From NCBI RefSeq assembly GCF_000949425.1, contig NZ_CP010976.1, positions 4,650,001 to 4,714,000 of the forward strand: a stretch of DNA of 64,000 bases, read 5' to 3'. Both the position numbers and the translations under genes were made by a program. This stretch comes from Paenibacillus sp. IHBB 10380 (lineage in GTDB: Bacteria > Bacillota > Bacilli > Paenibacillales > Paenibacillaceae). Every line of letters starts with the position of its first letter. The stretch's first letter is position 1. The notes under the pieces are model-generated. The model ran no database searches. It was not told the origin of the DNA and worked only from the letters and a program-made list of their open reading frames with translations. This document shows, in pieces, positions 54,084-62,837 of this stretch.

Positions 54084-56444
54084 TTAGACCACCTCCTCTT
54101 TCTTATGTGTATAATCAATTTCAGTCTCAAGTGGCAGCGTGATGAATACTTCGAAGCCTCCTCCAACTTTGGATCGGAAGGAGATCTCTCCTTCCAAGCT
54201 ACGTACTCTCTCCTGAATACCTGATAGCCCCATATGCTGGAATGAATCTCCAAGCTCTTTGAGCTCCATTCCGATACCATTGTCTTTATAGTACAGCCTA
54301 ATAACATCATCCTGCTCTAGTTCAATTAGAACCGTTGATGCCTTTGCATGCTTACTTGCGTTACGAAGTAGCTCCTGCACCATACGATAAATCGCGAGAA
54401 TGTGTTCGTCACCTAAATCTCTCACAAAAGGTGTTACACGAAAATCTATAGCATAATTAGATCGCATCTGTGCTTCTTCAAACAACCGTTCCAGCGCTTC
54501 GATAATCCCCATTTCCTTCAGCAGAGGAGGCCTCAGCTCGTTGCAGGTCTCGCGAATCTGGTGGATAACATCAAGCAGTCCCTCGCGAATCGTATCCATC
54601 TCCAATCTAAGACCAGGCGCCATCTCACAACCTTGCATTTGCATGGCCGCTTCCAGTCTCCGATACCAGATCAATTGATCCTGCAGTGCCGAGTCATGAA
54701 GATCTGCCGCCAACCTGCGGCGTTCGTTCTCCGACAGATTGAAGATAAGCCGGAGAACCCAAGGCGAACCTCCCTTTTGCTTCTGGATTTCCGATTCCAA
54801 ATCTATGAGCAAACCTTCAATTAAGTACAAATTCTCAAAGACGATAGCGCTATAATTAGCTAATGTATTAAGCCAACCAAGCTCATCAATGTTAAACTTC
54901 GTCTGATTCTCCTTGTCAGCAAGCCATAGTAAATGATATGTTGATCCTTTATGGCCAATCACCACACCTAATCCGTGTGGAACCGATAGGGTCTCTCCAA
55001 TGCTCAATCGTTGTGATAATCCTCGTAAGCTAGTTATCACCTCTGGAGGTACCTTGTTTCGAATGACATCGACACTAGCATGAACGTCTTTCTCCACCCT
55101 TAACTCTAGGAAAGCAATATCTTTTACCGGTAGAATAGACAGAATCTCCTGCTCCAGCACTTTCTCTAGATCAGGGCGTTTCATGACACGCGATATACGT
55201 TTGGAGAAACGATCCAAGCTTCCTTGAAAATTGTACAAATCTTTATTAAGTTTCGGCCGTAGACGGATATCCGCAAATTCCTTACCAAATAGAAAGAGTG
55301 TAATCATCATATAGACGGCAAGGAACATCTGTACCCATTTTATCCAAGAGTAGTCATCCTGACTCATAATGAGTGCAGCAAGACCGGTAATAAGCAATGT
55401 CGGAAAGAATCCAATCAGTGAATAGTAAAAGAAGCGGTTCAACAAGAAATCAACATCAAACAACTTCTTACTTACAAACATATACAAATACACGATCGGA
55501 ATCCCAAATAAAAAAATCGTTGTTAATTCTGCAGGAACCAATGTGACTCCGATCAATCTCGGAATCGCAAAAAAGAGCAAAAAAGGCAAAAAGCCAATCA
55601 CATGAGCGATGAAAGAAAGCTTGAATAATGACCGGAGCTTATCATTCCGATGCATTACAAATTTACAGATCAATTTATATACAATAAAAACATTCGCAAC
55701 TACGAAAAAGAAAAGAACAAAAAAAGGAGAATACTGATTGATGGGATAATAACCTGTAAATAACCTTCCTTGACTGTAAATCAAACTAATAACTATGTAG
55801 ACATAGAGAATGTTAAGAAATCGCCTGGATACAAAACGTTCCTCATACCGCTCTAAATACTCATTCATAAATTGCATGAAGAAGACCGGCACCAGCATGA
55901 ACATCAAAGGTTGTGTCAGGTGACCTATGGGATTCAAACGCGCAGAAGAAAAGGAACTCAAATAAGCTAATCCAATGGATAAAAAAAACAATATAAGATA
56001 AATCGCTGCTTGATCTTTTTTTTTCCTCATATACACAAGTACAGAAAATCCAGTAAACAGGATAACTGCACAGATCGGGAGTACAAAATGAAGAACAACC
56101 TCTTTTAAAGATATTTCATCTTCTACGGAAAGAGAAAACTGCTGATCTCCACCCTCCCCCACTCGGGTTAACTGAATGGAGGATGCTCCTTCTATGTAAG
56201 AGTACGTACGGACCGTAAAGTAAGAAGAAGTCGGATGACCATCAACCTGAGTAATAATATCCCCAATAAATATACGTCCATATCCCCAATCTTCTGGTGA
56301 AACTTCCGTCACAACCTGCTGACCCGTCTCATCCTTTGTCACTGCAACTCCAATGATTTGATGGTTTAAAATGGAATATGATAAATAGCTTGTAAATACA
56401 ATAAATAATAATCCAAACACGGAAACACTGACTTTATTTAACAA
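54084..56444 (-). CDS. comP: ComP-type pheromone sensor histidine kinase
   Basis: A 786-residue kinase with an N-terminal membrane helix, an extracellular PDZ-like loop (WGYGRIFIGDIITQVDGH), then about eight membrane helices and a cytosolic kinase. The phosphorylated His (about 583) is in RRRLAADLHDSALQDQ (HisKA_3), and the ATPase domain has NASKHAKAS and DNGIGM. This layout is that of ComP of B. subtilis. GTGGGGTG just upstream favours TTG 56442-56444; the GTG at 56453 overlaps it. It lies 26 nt after comX and directly before comA. Confidence 0.88.
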   Translation of the reverse strand: MLNKVSVSVFGLLFIVFTSYLSYSILNHQIIGVAVTKDETGQQVVTEVSPEDWGYGRIFIGDIITQVDGHPTSSYFTVRTYSYIEGASSIQLTRVGEGGDQQFSLSVEDEISLKEVVLHFVLPICAVILFTGFSVLVYMRKKKDQAAIYLILFFLSIGLAYLSSFSSARLNPIGHLTQPLMFMLVPVFFMQFMNEYLERYEERFVSRRFLNILYVYIVISLIYSQGRLFTGYYPINQYSPFFVLFFFVVANVFIVYKLICKFVMHRNDKLRSLFKLSFIAHVIGFLPFLLFFAIPRLIGVTLVPAELTTIFLFGIPIVYLYMFVSKKLFDVDFLLNRFFYYSLIGFFPTLLITGLAALIMSQDDYSWIKWVQMFLAVYMMITLFLFGKEFADIRLRPKLNKDLYNFQGSLDRFSKRISRVMKRPDLEKVLEQEILSILPVKDIAFLELRVEKDVHASVDVIRNKVPPEVITSLRGLSQRLSIGETLSVPHGLGVVIGHKGSTYHLLWLADKENQTKFNIDELGWLNTLANYSAIVFENLYLIEGLLIDLESEIQKQKGGSPWVLRLIFNLSENERRRLAADLHDSALQDQLIWYRRLEAAMQMQGCEMAPGLRLEMDTIREGLLDVIHQIRETCNELRPPLLKEMGIIEALERLFEEAQMRSNYAIDFRVTPFVRDLGDEHILAIYRMVQELLRNASKHAKASTVLIELEQDDVIRLYYKDNGIGMELKELGDSFQHMGLSGIQERVRSLEGEISFRSKVGGGFEVFITLPLETEIDYTHKKEEVV

Positions 56445-56470
56445 AGAATACACCCCACGTCAGATGTATA

Positions 56471-56644
56471 TTAGGAAAACCAAATACTCGCCTTCAAAGG
56501 TTCATTCTTCCTCCCATTCTCCAACACATCTATTAATGCTCTTTGTTCGATTTCGCTAATACCTGCCAATTGAAGTTGACCACCTTGTAAAGTAACCCCT
56601 GCTCCTTGATTTTTCACTAGCATTTGGACCAATTCCTTTAACAT
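56471..56644 (-). CDS. comX: ComX-type pheromone precursor, 57 aa
   Basis: A short ORF between comQ and comP. GGAGGG lies 7 nt before the ATG at 56642-56644. The protein starts MLKELVQMLVKNQGAG and has the middle LAGISEIEQRALIDVL. It ends NEPLKASIWFS, with a single Trp two residues before the Phe-Ser end. ComX peptides keep one Trp near the C-terminus that is isoprenylated by ComQ and then cleaved to a 5-10 residue signal. Length, position and C-terminal Trp all fit; overall sequence is unlike B. subtilis ComX, as expected for this fast-changing gene. The mature signal is probably within the last ten residues. Confidence 0.88.
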   Translation of the reverse strand: MLKELVQMLVKNQGAGVTLQGGQLQLAGISEIEQRALIDVLENGRKNEPLKASIWFS

Positions 56645-56811
56645 AACAATCCCTCCAATCGATTTATAAGAGATTTTCCTCTTAATTCCAATATATCAAC
56701 TCACTCCACTCTTTAAAACGAAAACCTAGCTTGTATTTACCACAATTCGTATTGCGGTCGATTGCGTGGTATTTCGGTGATAACGGCTCTGAGAAGCGGG
56801 TATTATGCCTA

Positions 56812-57729
56812 TTACTCTGCTAGAGCAAGCATCTGGTCCTTCCAGTAAGGCGCCATACGAAGTTGCTCAATCAGGTTCAAATACTTATAATAGTGTGTTC
56901 TCATCCGAACAGAGGTGTAGAGTAACGTCCCTGTCTTCTCAATAAGTAGCTCAATCTCCTCTTTACGATCAATCACATCTTCAAGCTGTAAGTGTCCTTC
57001 AAAATAATCATTGACCCATTCATCCTTCTCCGATAAAGACTGCAATAGGAACAGTGTTGGAAGTGTCTTCTTACGATTCAAGAAATCATTCTTATTCTCC
57101 CAATTCACTAGATCATGAATATCATTCTTGATTTGTGCAGCAATGCCAAGCTCTTCGGCATATCCTCTGACTAATGGGTCCTGCTTACCTGTAGCAAGCA
57201 GTGCACCGATCATACATGCCGATACGAGGAGAGCCGCTGATTTCTGTTCAACCATTCGGATATAATCTTCTTCGTTCTCAATACTGTTCAGAATATCCGT
57301 CGTTTGACCATTGATGGCGGTTAACGTCTGCTGACACATCAGCTCAGTAGCCTCATGCCTCCATTCTAGAGGAAATGAGCTTGTAAGCAGCATCTTCTGA
57401 GAAAGTGTTAACATTCCTATAGCTATATTAAGCGCGATCGCAGGTTCAAGTTGGTTCCATACTTTACCTTTATTATCTTGGTCCTGCAAATCATCGATCA
57501 TATCTAGTCCAAGAATCATCAACTCAACCGCCGCTGCTGCGAGGTAGATCTGATCACCCTCCCCACCAAACATCCGATAATGTAGGACGGTCATTTTGCT
57601 TAAAATCATAGACTCCTGCTGCTTATCTAACATACATGCAATCGCCTGCTCATACAGGTAAGGCTCAATAAAGGAGGTCCGAAAGCTTGATCGCAATTCC
57701 TCCTCTATTTTGTCTATGAAACCTTCCAT
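56812..57729 (-). CDS. comQ: ComQ-type isoprenyl transferase
   Basis: A 305-residue polyprenyl-synthase-fold enzyme. The first Asp-rich motif is MIDDLQDQD (Asp79-80 and 83) and the second region is QIKNDIHDL. As in ComQ, it is shorter and less typical than chain-elongating synthases and lies next to a Trp-ending small peptide. It should attach an isoprenyl chain to the ComX Trp. GGGAGG, 7-nt spacer, ATG 57727-57729; the TTG at 57744 is rejected. It is first in the comQXPA array. Confidence 0.87.
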   Translation of the reverse strand: MEGFIDKIEEELRSSFRTSFIEPYLYEQAIACMLDKQQESMILSKMTVLHYRMFGGEGDQIYLAAAAVELMILGLDMIDDLQDQDNKGKVWNQLEPAIALNIAIGMLTLSQKMLLTSSFPLEWRHEATELMCQQTLTAINGQTTDILNSIENEEDYIRMVEQKSAALLVSACMIGALLATGKQDPLVRGYAEELGIAAQIKNDIHDLVNWENKNDFLNRKKTLPTLFLLQSLSEKDEWVNDYFEGHLQLEDVIDRKEEIELLIEKTGTLLYTSVRMRTHYYKYLNLIEQLRMAPYWKDQMLALAE

Positions 57730-57803
57730 TTCATAACCTCCCAAATAGTCCCTGTTTCTTTCATATTAATATATCCAACTCCTTTTATCCATTGTTTTCC
57801 TAT

Positions 57804-57844
57804 TAAAACAAAAGGACCTCATTCTTTTAACGAATAAAGTCCTT
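57804..57844 (-). terminator. Terminator between the 57989-59026 cluster and comQ
   Basis: AAGGAC and GTCCTT pair with an inner ATTC/GAAT. On the minus strand they are followed by TTGTTTT. It separates the upstream small-ORF cluster from comQXPA. Confidence 0.75.
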
Positions 57845-57988
57845 ATCTCAACTCCCTTATAACAAGAACAATAGTACAACCTTATACTGACCATCAATCG
57901 CCAGGAGCTCCTTAGCAGATAAATCATAGATGTCATTAAAAAAAACTTTTGAGCCGTGTTAATAATTACACAATAAAAGGGCGATTCG

Positions 57989-58210
57989 TTAGCTCTTATG
58001 TGTGAAACCCAAATCTTGGTGAAGAGGAATAGCGTTTAGCTGTGTAACTTCAACGTTCATTTGAGTGAATAGTTTCTTCAGCATCTTCATCCGCGCGCGC
58101 GTCAACACATCCAACTGCTGATAATAGTTAGAATTTAAATGATAGGTTAGCGCTAATCGCTCTTCCTCCACATCATGATCAGATGGCCAATCAATAAATT
58201 TAACCTGCAT
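57989..58210 (-). CDS. Unrecognised 73-aa protein of the small-ORF cluster
   Basis: A small basic, helical protein that I do not recognise. It opens MQVKFIDWPSDHDVEEE and has a helix-forming centre (NSNYYQQLDVLTRARMKMLK) and a polar end GFTHKS. There are no cysteines and no signal peptide. AAGGATGTGAT lies before the ATG. It is last in a cluster of four short ORFs ended by a terminator, so it is probably co-expressed with the B12-binding-like gene. A peptide partner, chaperone or leader-recognition role is possible but not supported. Confidence 0.6.
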   Translation of the reverse strand: MQVKFIDWPSDHDVEEERLALTYHLNSNYYQQLDVLTRARMKMLKKLFTQMNVEVTQLNAIPLHQDLGFTHKS

Positions 58211-58243
58211 CTTTGATCACATCCTTATTATTGTTTGAAGGAA

Positions 58244-58357
58244 TCAACCACTTCGAAGCGCCACATTACACCAGCCATACGAAATTTCCTCACAGGACTG
58301 TTCCACGGGCTTATTCTCATACTCTGAAATACTGAGCCTTTCGAGTCCATGCTTCAT
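58244..58357 (-). CDS. 37-aa ORF overlapping the B12-binding-like gene (ATGA)
   Basis: A 37-codon ORF. Its ATG overlaps the stop of the upstream gene as ATGA, so translation would be coupled. It opens MKHGLERLSISEYENKPVEQ and ends SCEEISYGWCNVALRSG, with two Cys and Gly-Trp-Cys. A charged N-terminal half followed by a Cys/Gly/aromatic tail recalls a precursor peptide of a ribosomally made natural product. No database relation is known to me, and no separate ribosome binding site is present. Confidence 0.5.
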   Translation of the reverse strand: MKHGLERLSISEYENKPVEQSCEEISYGWCNVALRSG

Positions 58358-58914
58358 CGACTTTGTTGTAGCTTGCTCCGATCCAGCTCATACATAGCTA
58401 TTATTTCAATTTTTTCAGTATCTACCTTCTCTTCAGGTTGCTGTACCTGCTTAGTTTCAGTTCTGAAAGAGACTCCTGGTATCGCCTTCCAGTCCTCTAC
58501 TTCCTTGTTTAAGAGCGAATGAAGTGTTTGCTCCGACTCCCACTTGACGCAGCCATCGGCTTTGGTCAGTTTGAGCACCTCCTCATGCATGCTTGATGGT
58601 TTTTCTCCGAACCACACGATCCGAGTCCGGTCATCCAGTTCCTTCAATACTGATGTCAACCTTGTACATAATTGATAACTTGCCGGAGTAACGTTGAATG
58701 CAACCGTTTCGTTCCCTATTGCGATTAAGTCCTCCACGGTATCATACAGATTAGATAAGTTCGCTTGGATATATTGAGTAAAAGATGTTCCGTGACTCTT
58801 GAAAAAAGCTCTTATGTACCGACAATCCAGATTGTCACCAGCTACGAATAACCCAGTAGCTTGTTGTTCAAGATGTACTAGTGTGATTCCATTCCCCAAT
58901 GATAAGTTGGACAT
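58354..58914 (-). CDS. Stand-alone B12-binding-like (radical SAM N-domain) protein
   Basis: A 186-residue protein that looks like the Rossmann-type B12-binding domain at the N-terminus of many radical SAM peptide maturases. The cues are DNLDCRYIRAFFKSHG near the N-terminus, TVAFNVTPASYQLCTRL, RIVWFGEKPSSMHEEVLK, and ADGCVKWESEQTLHSLLN followed by IPGVSFR. These correspond to the G-x-H and GEGE-x-T-L stretches of that domain. The cobalamin DxHxxG motif and the CxxxCxxC radical SAM cluster are absent, so it is not the enzyme itself. AAAGGGGAA precedes the ATG. Its function is unknown. Confidence 0.6.
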   Translation of the reverse strand: MSNLSLGNGITLVHLEQQATGLFVAGDNLDCRYIRAFFKSHGTSFTQYIQANLSNLYDTVEDLIAIGNETVAFNVTPASYQLCTRLTSVLKELDDRTRIVWFGEKPSSMHEEVLKLTKADGCVKWESEQTLHSLLNKEVEDWKAIPGVSFRTETKQVQQPEEKVDTEKIEIIAMYELDRSKLQQSR

Positions 58915-58957
58915 CCTTCCATTTCCCCTTTCCTACTTAAGTCGTCGATCTTGCTTG

Positions 58958-59026
58958 TTATGTTACTTTCATTAAATTATGCTTATAGATTCTGTATGTG
59001 AAGTTGTTAACTGTAGTCTCGTTCAT
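58958..59026 (-). CDS. 22-aa ORF upstream of the B12-binding-like gene
   Basis: A very short ORF with GGGGGA 8 nt before its ATG. It begins MNETTVNNFTYRIYKHN and ends LMKVT. It lies 40 nt before the next gene. It could be a leader peptide or signal; nothing else supports it. Confidence 0.3.
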   Translation of the reverse strand: MNETTVNNFTYRIYKHNLMKVT

Positions 59027-59174
59027 TGCTTGTGTCCCCCGTGTTGTTCTTTCCTTTGATTTCATAATAATATATATTTTCCTCTTTCACACCGAAAACC
59101 ACACTGTTATTAACCACAAACATCTTGCGCTTGGTATCCGCAAATACACTGCAGTTCTAATATATAGGCATTGC

Positions 59175-59207
59175 AAAGAGTGCCTCCACGCTCATGGAGG
59201 CACTCTT
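59175..59207. terminator. Terminator of the malic enzyme gene
   Basis: AAGAGTGCCTCCA and TGGAGGCACTCTT form a 13-bp stem with a 6-nt loop. Confidence 0.88.
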
Positions 59208-59240
59208 CGCTCTATATTAGCAAGGTTAAGCTTGCTTCAT

Positions 59241-60665
59241 CTAATCCCGTATTTTCTTCCTCGCTACGCCTGTTTCATGGGCTGCCTGAACGACAGCATC
59301 ACGTACCTTCTCCACAATTTTTGTGTTAAATACACTTGGAATCACGTACGTTTCTGTTAACTCCTCATCCGTTACAACAGAGGCTATAGCTCTTGCAGCC
59401 GCTAGCTTCATTGCTTCGTTGATTTCCGTTGCTCGGCAGTCTAATGCACCGCGGAATATTCCCGGGAAACAGAGCACATTATTAATCTGATTCGGCTGAT
59501 CTGATCGCCCTGTAGCCATTACCCTCACGTAAGGCTGTGCTAGATCGGGATCAATCTCCGGTACAGGATTCGCCATTGCGAACACGATCGGATCAGGGGC
59601 CATATGCTTAAGATCTTCTACCGTTAAGATATTCGGAGCAGAAACACCAATGAACACATCCGCACCGTGAATAACCTGACTTAAACTTCCTGTTACCTGC
59701 TCGGGATTGGTCAGCTGTGCATACTCTTGCCACTGAGGAGAGCTATAGACCATCTGTCTATGAATAGCACCTTCCCGATCGACACCGATAATATGGGTCA
59801 CTCCAGCAGCAAGCAACATCTTCGTACAAGCAATACCTGCTGCGCCAATGCCGTTAACTACCACTTTAATATGTTCCATTGATTTGCCCGTCAACTTCAA
59901 AGCGTTCAATAAACCTGCCAGAATAACAACGGCTGTTCCATGTTGATCATCATGGAATACCGGAATATCCAACTCTTCTCTTAAACGCGCTTCAATCTCG
60001 AAACATCGGGGAGAAGCGATATCCTCCAAGTTAATACCACCGAAAGTTGGAGCAATGGCTTTAATAATTTGAATGATCTCTTCGGTATCTTTCGTATCCA
60101 GACAGATGGGGAAAGCATCAACACCAGCAAACTGTTTGAACAACATCGCTTTTCCCTCCATTACAGGCATCGCCGCGCTTGGGCCGATATCTCCAAGTCC
60201 AAGTACAGCGGTACCATCCGAGATGACCGCAATGGTGTTCCGCTTGATCGTGAGGGAATAAGCTTTATCTGGTGACTCTGCAATTGCCATACAGACACTT
60301 GCTACGCCTGGCGTATACACTCTAGATAAATCATCGCGATTCTTAATCGGAATTTTAGATTGAATCTCAATTTTCCCCCCGAGATGGACAAGAAATGTTC
60401 GGTCTGATACATGAATGACACGGACGCCATTCAATTGATGCAGCGCCTCCTTCACCCGCGGTACATAATCCATATCAGCCGCATTAACAGTTACATCACG
60501 AATCGTATGTGATTGACTGGATGAGATGACATCAATACCTACGATATCCCCGCCGCCCTCTTCACATATTCGTGCGACCTCACTAAATGAGATCCGTTCT
60601 TTCTCCAGTTCAATACGAAATATCAAATATGCGCTTGGTGATCCCGCTTTGCTGTGTACCGACAT
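59241..60665 (-). CDS. NAD(P)-dependent malic enzyme with an N-terminal ACT domain
   Basis: A 474-residue malate dehydrogenase (oxaloacetate-decarboxylating). Residues 1-80 form an ACT domain ([21 protein letters not shown]). The catalytic domain follows with [15 protein letters not shown], the Lys in [20 protein letters not shown] and the metal site FHDDQHGT. The NAD(P) site is [16 protein letters not shown]. It turns malate into pyruvate and CO2. The ACT domain suggests allosteric control. A cre-like site upstream suggests CcpA control. Confidence 0.92.
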   Translation of the reverse strand: MSVHSKAGSPSAYLIFRIELEKERISFSEVARICEEGGGDIVGIDVISSSQSHTIRDVTVNAADMDYVPRVKEALHQLNGVRVIHVSDRTFLVHLGGKIEIQSKIPIKNRDDLSRVYTPGVASVCMAIAESPDKAYSLTIKRNTIAVISDGTAVLGLGDIGPSAAMPVMEGKAMLFKQFAGVDAFPICLDTKDTEEIIQIIKAIAPTFGGINLEDIASPRCFEIEARLREELDIPVFHDDQHGTAVVILAGLLNALKLTGKSMEHIKVVVNGIGAAGIACTKMLLAAGVTHIIGVDREGAIHRQMVYSSPQWQEYAQLTNPEQVTGSLSQVIHGADVFIGVSAPNILTVEDLKHMAPDPIVFAMANPVPEIDPDLAQPYVRVMATGRSDQPNQINNVLCFPGIFRGALDCRATEINEAMKLAAARAIASVVTDEELTETYVIPSVFNTKIVEKVRDAVVQAAHETGVARKKIRD

Positions 60666-60701
60666 TCATTCGATCCCCTTTCGGTAGCCCTTGTGATTGA
60701 C

Positions 60702-60717
60702 TTAACGCTAGCGTTAA
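60702..60717. promoter_or_regulatory. 16-bp perfect palindrome upstream of the malic enzyme gene
   Basis: TTAACGCTAGCGTTAA, 37 bp upstream of the start, is self-complementary and shares GCGTTA with the cre-like site at 60744. It is a candidate operator. Confidence 0.5.
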
Positions 60718-60743
60718 CCTTAATCTAACAACACATCACAAAG

Positions 60744-60758
60744 CGTTAGCGCTTTCAT
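60744..60758 (-). promoter_or_regulatory. cre-like site of the malic enzyme gene
   Basis: On the minus strand ATGAAAGCGCTAACG fits the WTGNAANCGNWNNCW consensus for CcpA at 14 of 15 positions. It is part of the palindrome 60740-60755. Confidence 0.65.
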
Positions 60759-61005
60759 GGAGTGTCTCTATGAGAATTACACAAATATTTTAAATTTCCT
60801 CTATTTTAAAAATACAAGTTTGAATAAATTTTTCACCTTACTTACGTAATACTCGGCTGTGTAGGTTTGCACATGCAATATAGGAAGGGATTTACCCCTT
60901 CCTACGGATTGTGTATATGATTGAAAAATATGATAATTTAACTGCGATGACAAGGGAGTTGATACTATGTTTGATGAAGGTAATCATATACCGTATTCTC
61001 ATTAC

Positions 61006-61241
61006 GGCTCTAATTCATAATCAGTGCTTGAAGAAAATAGAAACCTATGCTGATCGTAGCGGAGAGGATGGAATTGTCGTGGAGAAGCGTAGCGTTCGCC
61101 TTTGCCCCTGAATTTTCACCGCATAGAGCGGGGAGATTCAAAAAAATTTGGGGGCAACAGCGATCGGAAGGACAATCCATCTGCGTAGCGGTCATTTATC
61201 AACTCGATACATTTATCAAGCACTGATTTTGGTGTTGAGCC
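61006..61241 (+). mobile_element. MITE copy B, GGCTC-ended, at the stop codon of the DUF4173 gene
   Basis: A 236-bp element about 94% identical by eye to copy A at 50267. It begins GGCTCTAATTCATAATCAG and ends with the complement of GGCTCAACACCAAAATCAG; the shared end GGCTC-AATCAGTGCTTGA is longer here than in copy A. It is flanked by CTCATTAC (60998-61005) and CTAATTAC (61242-61249), an 8-bp duplication with one mismatch. The right copy supplies the TAG stop of the neighbouring gene. It codes for no convincing protein. Confidence 0.85.
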
Positions 61242-62729
61242 CTAATTACGAAACAATTGCTCTAACGCTTTCTCCGCTCGGTAAGACGATAGGTTAAACG
61301 ATTGCCATTGACGATCTTGCTGTGACAATTCCAACCAACGTTCATACAAATGTTCTTGAATCAATCCAGACTTCTCTTTATTAAGCTCTAAGAGCAAGGG
61401 GATTGCGTCTGCGGATAGGCTACCTAAGTAATCTACATCAATAGCCCCACTAACGTGGTAACGCTCTATGTTCTTCTCGGTAATGATCGTATCCATACCC
61501 ACATAATTAACGACTACATAAGCTATCAAGCTAATCACAATGTACACTTTAGCAAGGGGAATGTTATGAAAATGAATTCTGAGACCTGCAATGACCAACA
61601 ATAGGGCCAAAAATATCATAAATGCATGCACAAGAAAACGTATCGTAGTGTAGCCATAAACTTCTTCATAAAGAACCAGCCGGGTATATGCTGAATACAA
61701 CATTACTCCAGAGCATCCAACCAATATATAGAGCATCATATTGTTTATTTTTTGCAACAAGCTATGTTCCTTCCCACTATATACTAGCGTTCCCAACATA
61801 ATGACGAAGTTGATTATAGTAACAGCTAGCAACTCGAAAAACCCACTTCTCGCATATTCAGCATAGGAACTTCCCTCTGGTAATGCGCCTAACCATGCAC
61901 CAAACAAATAGGAGAATTGTAGAACAACAAACATGACATATACGGTGTTTATAGCAATTAATACAGTAACAAGAATAATAGGATCTAGCTTCCATCCTAC
62001 TCGGTCCACCTCTGGCTTTTCAGACACCTGCACATAGATCTTAGAGTCAATAAATCCCCATAAGTAACCGAAGAATGCAAAACAGAAAAGACCAGTCCAT
62101 ATCCCCCGTATAAGAATCTCATCTAACGCTAGATTGTTCATCCAATCTGGAGCAGAGAATAACATTTCGCCGAATGCCCCATCTGCCGAAGATAACAGGC
62201 TAATGACAACAATTAACAAAGGCAAAGCAATCGCTAGACCAATCATCACCTTACCTAAGACAACCTTTCGTTGATCTCCCATTTTACTAATAGAGGACGT
62301 CCTTACAACGTTAAATACAGTTGGAAAATGACGAAAGCTCTGCGGAATAAGATGATCTAGAGCATCCACAATTAATCGAAATTTATACCAAGGACGTTTC
62401 CTACTACTGAACATAAATGTGATATGTATAAATATTAAAGGGGGAATAGCAACAAAATTAAGAACATGAAAGAACGAATTACTAAACAAAACATACGTCA
62501 TCGAGAGCATGATAATAACCCCGAATAGCAAATAACCAAACCACGAACGTTTACGCATTTGATCCTGTGCGCCCAAGAACATATAGACGTATAAGAGAAT
62601 CACAAAAATAGGATAAGATACACCTGGAAGATGGCCAAAGAACAAATACTGATGAATAACCGCCAGAACGAGCGCACTAATGAATGCGATAAGAGATCGA
62701 TTAGACGTCGATATCATCTTACTTAACAT
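61242..62729 (-). CDS. DUF4173 polytopic membrane protein
   Basis: A 495-residue membrane protein with about ten to twelve helices and the DUF4173 block WTGLFCFAFFGYLWGFID and KLDPIILVTVLIAINTVYVMFV. Family members have no known activity. GGAGG is 8 nt before the ATG at 62727-62729. The last two codons and the stop come from the target duplication of MITE B. The sequence beyond the other duplication stays open (NENTVYDYLHQT, then stop), so the original C-terminus was probably about 12 residues longer. Downstream is the MITE; upstream is a divergent SgrR-type regulator. Confidence 0.8.
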   Translation of the reverse strand: MLSKMISTSNRSLIAFISALVLAVIHQYLFFGHLPGVSYPIFVILLYVYMFLGAQDQMRKRSWFGYLLFGVIIMLSMTYVLFSNSFFHVLNFVAIPPLIFIHITFMFSSRKRPWYKFRLIVDALDHLIPQSFRHFPTVFNVVRTSSISKMGDQRKVVLGKVMIGLAIALPLLIVVISLLSSADGAFGEMLFSAPDWMNNLALDEILIRGIWTGLFCFAFFGYLWGFIDSKIYVQVSEKPEVDRVGWKLDPIILVTVLIAINTVYVMFVVLQFSYLFGAWLGALPEGSSYAEYARSGFFELLAVTIINFVIMLGTLVYSGKEHSLLQKINNMMLYILVGCSGVMLYSAYTRLVLYEEVYGYTTIRFLVHAFMIFLALLLVIAGLRIHFHNIPLAKVYIVISLIAYVVVNYVGMDTIITEKNIERYHVSGAIDVDYLGSLSADAIPLLLELNKEKSGLIQEHLYERWLELSQQDRQWQSFNLSSYRAEKALEQLFRN

Positions 62730-62837
62730 AGTAAATACCTCCACTTTTTACTTCCTAACCCCTATTCTAGATGATAAAATAAGAAGATAAAGAGAAATAA
62801 AAAAATTAAAATTTCCTATTTTAGGAGCCAATACGAT

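Noticed and set aside
56645..56811. ComA box between comQ and comX
   Set aside because: TTGCGG occurs at 56754 on the plus strand but without a matching CCGCAA half at the right distance; only a weak hairpin remains.
58251..58373. 40-codon continuation in frame after the stop of the B12-binding-like protein
   Set aside because: The continuation after TGA does not resemble a radical SAM domain, so read-through or a nonsense mutation of a larger enzyme is not supported.
61010..61195. 61-codon minus-strand ORF in MITE copy B
   Set aside because: Same reason as for copy A; the element is structured non-coding DNA.
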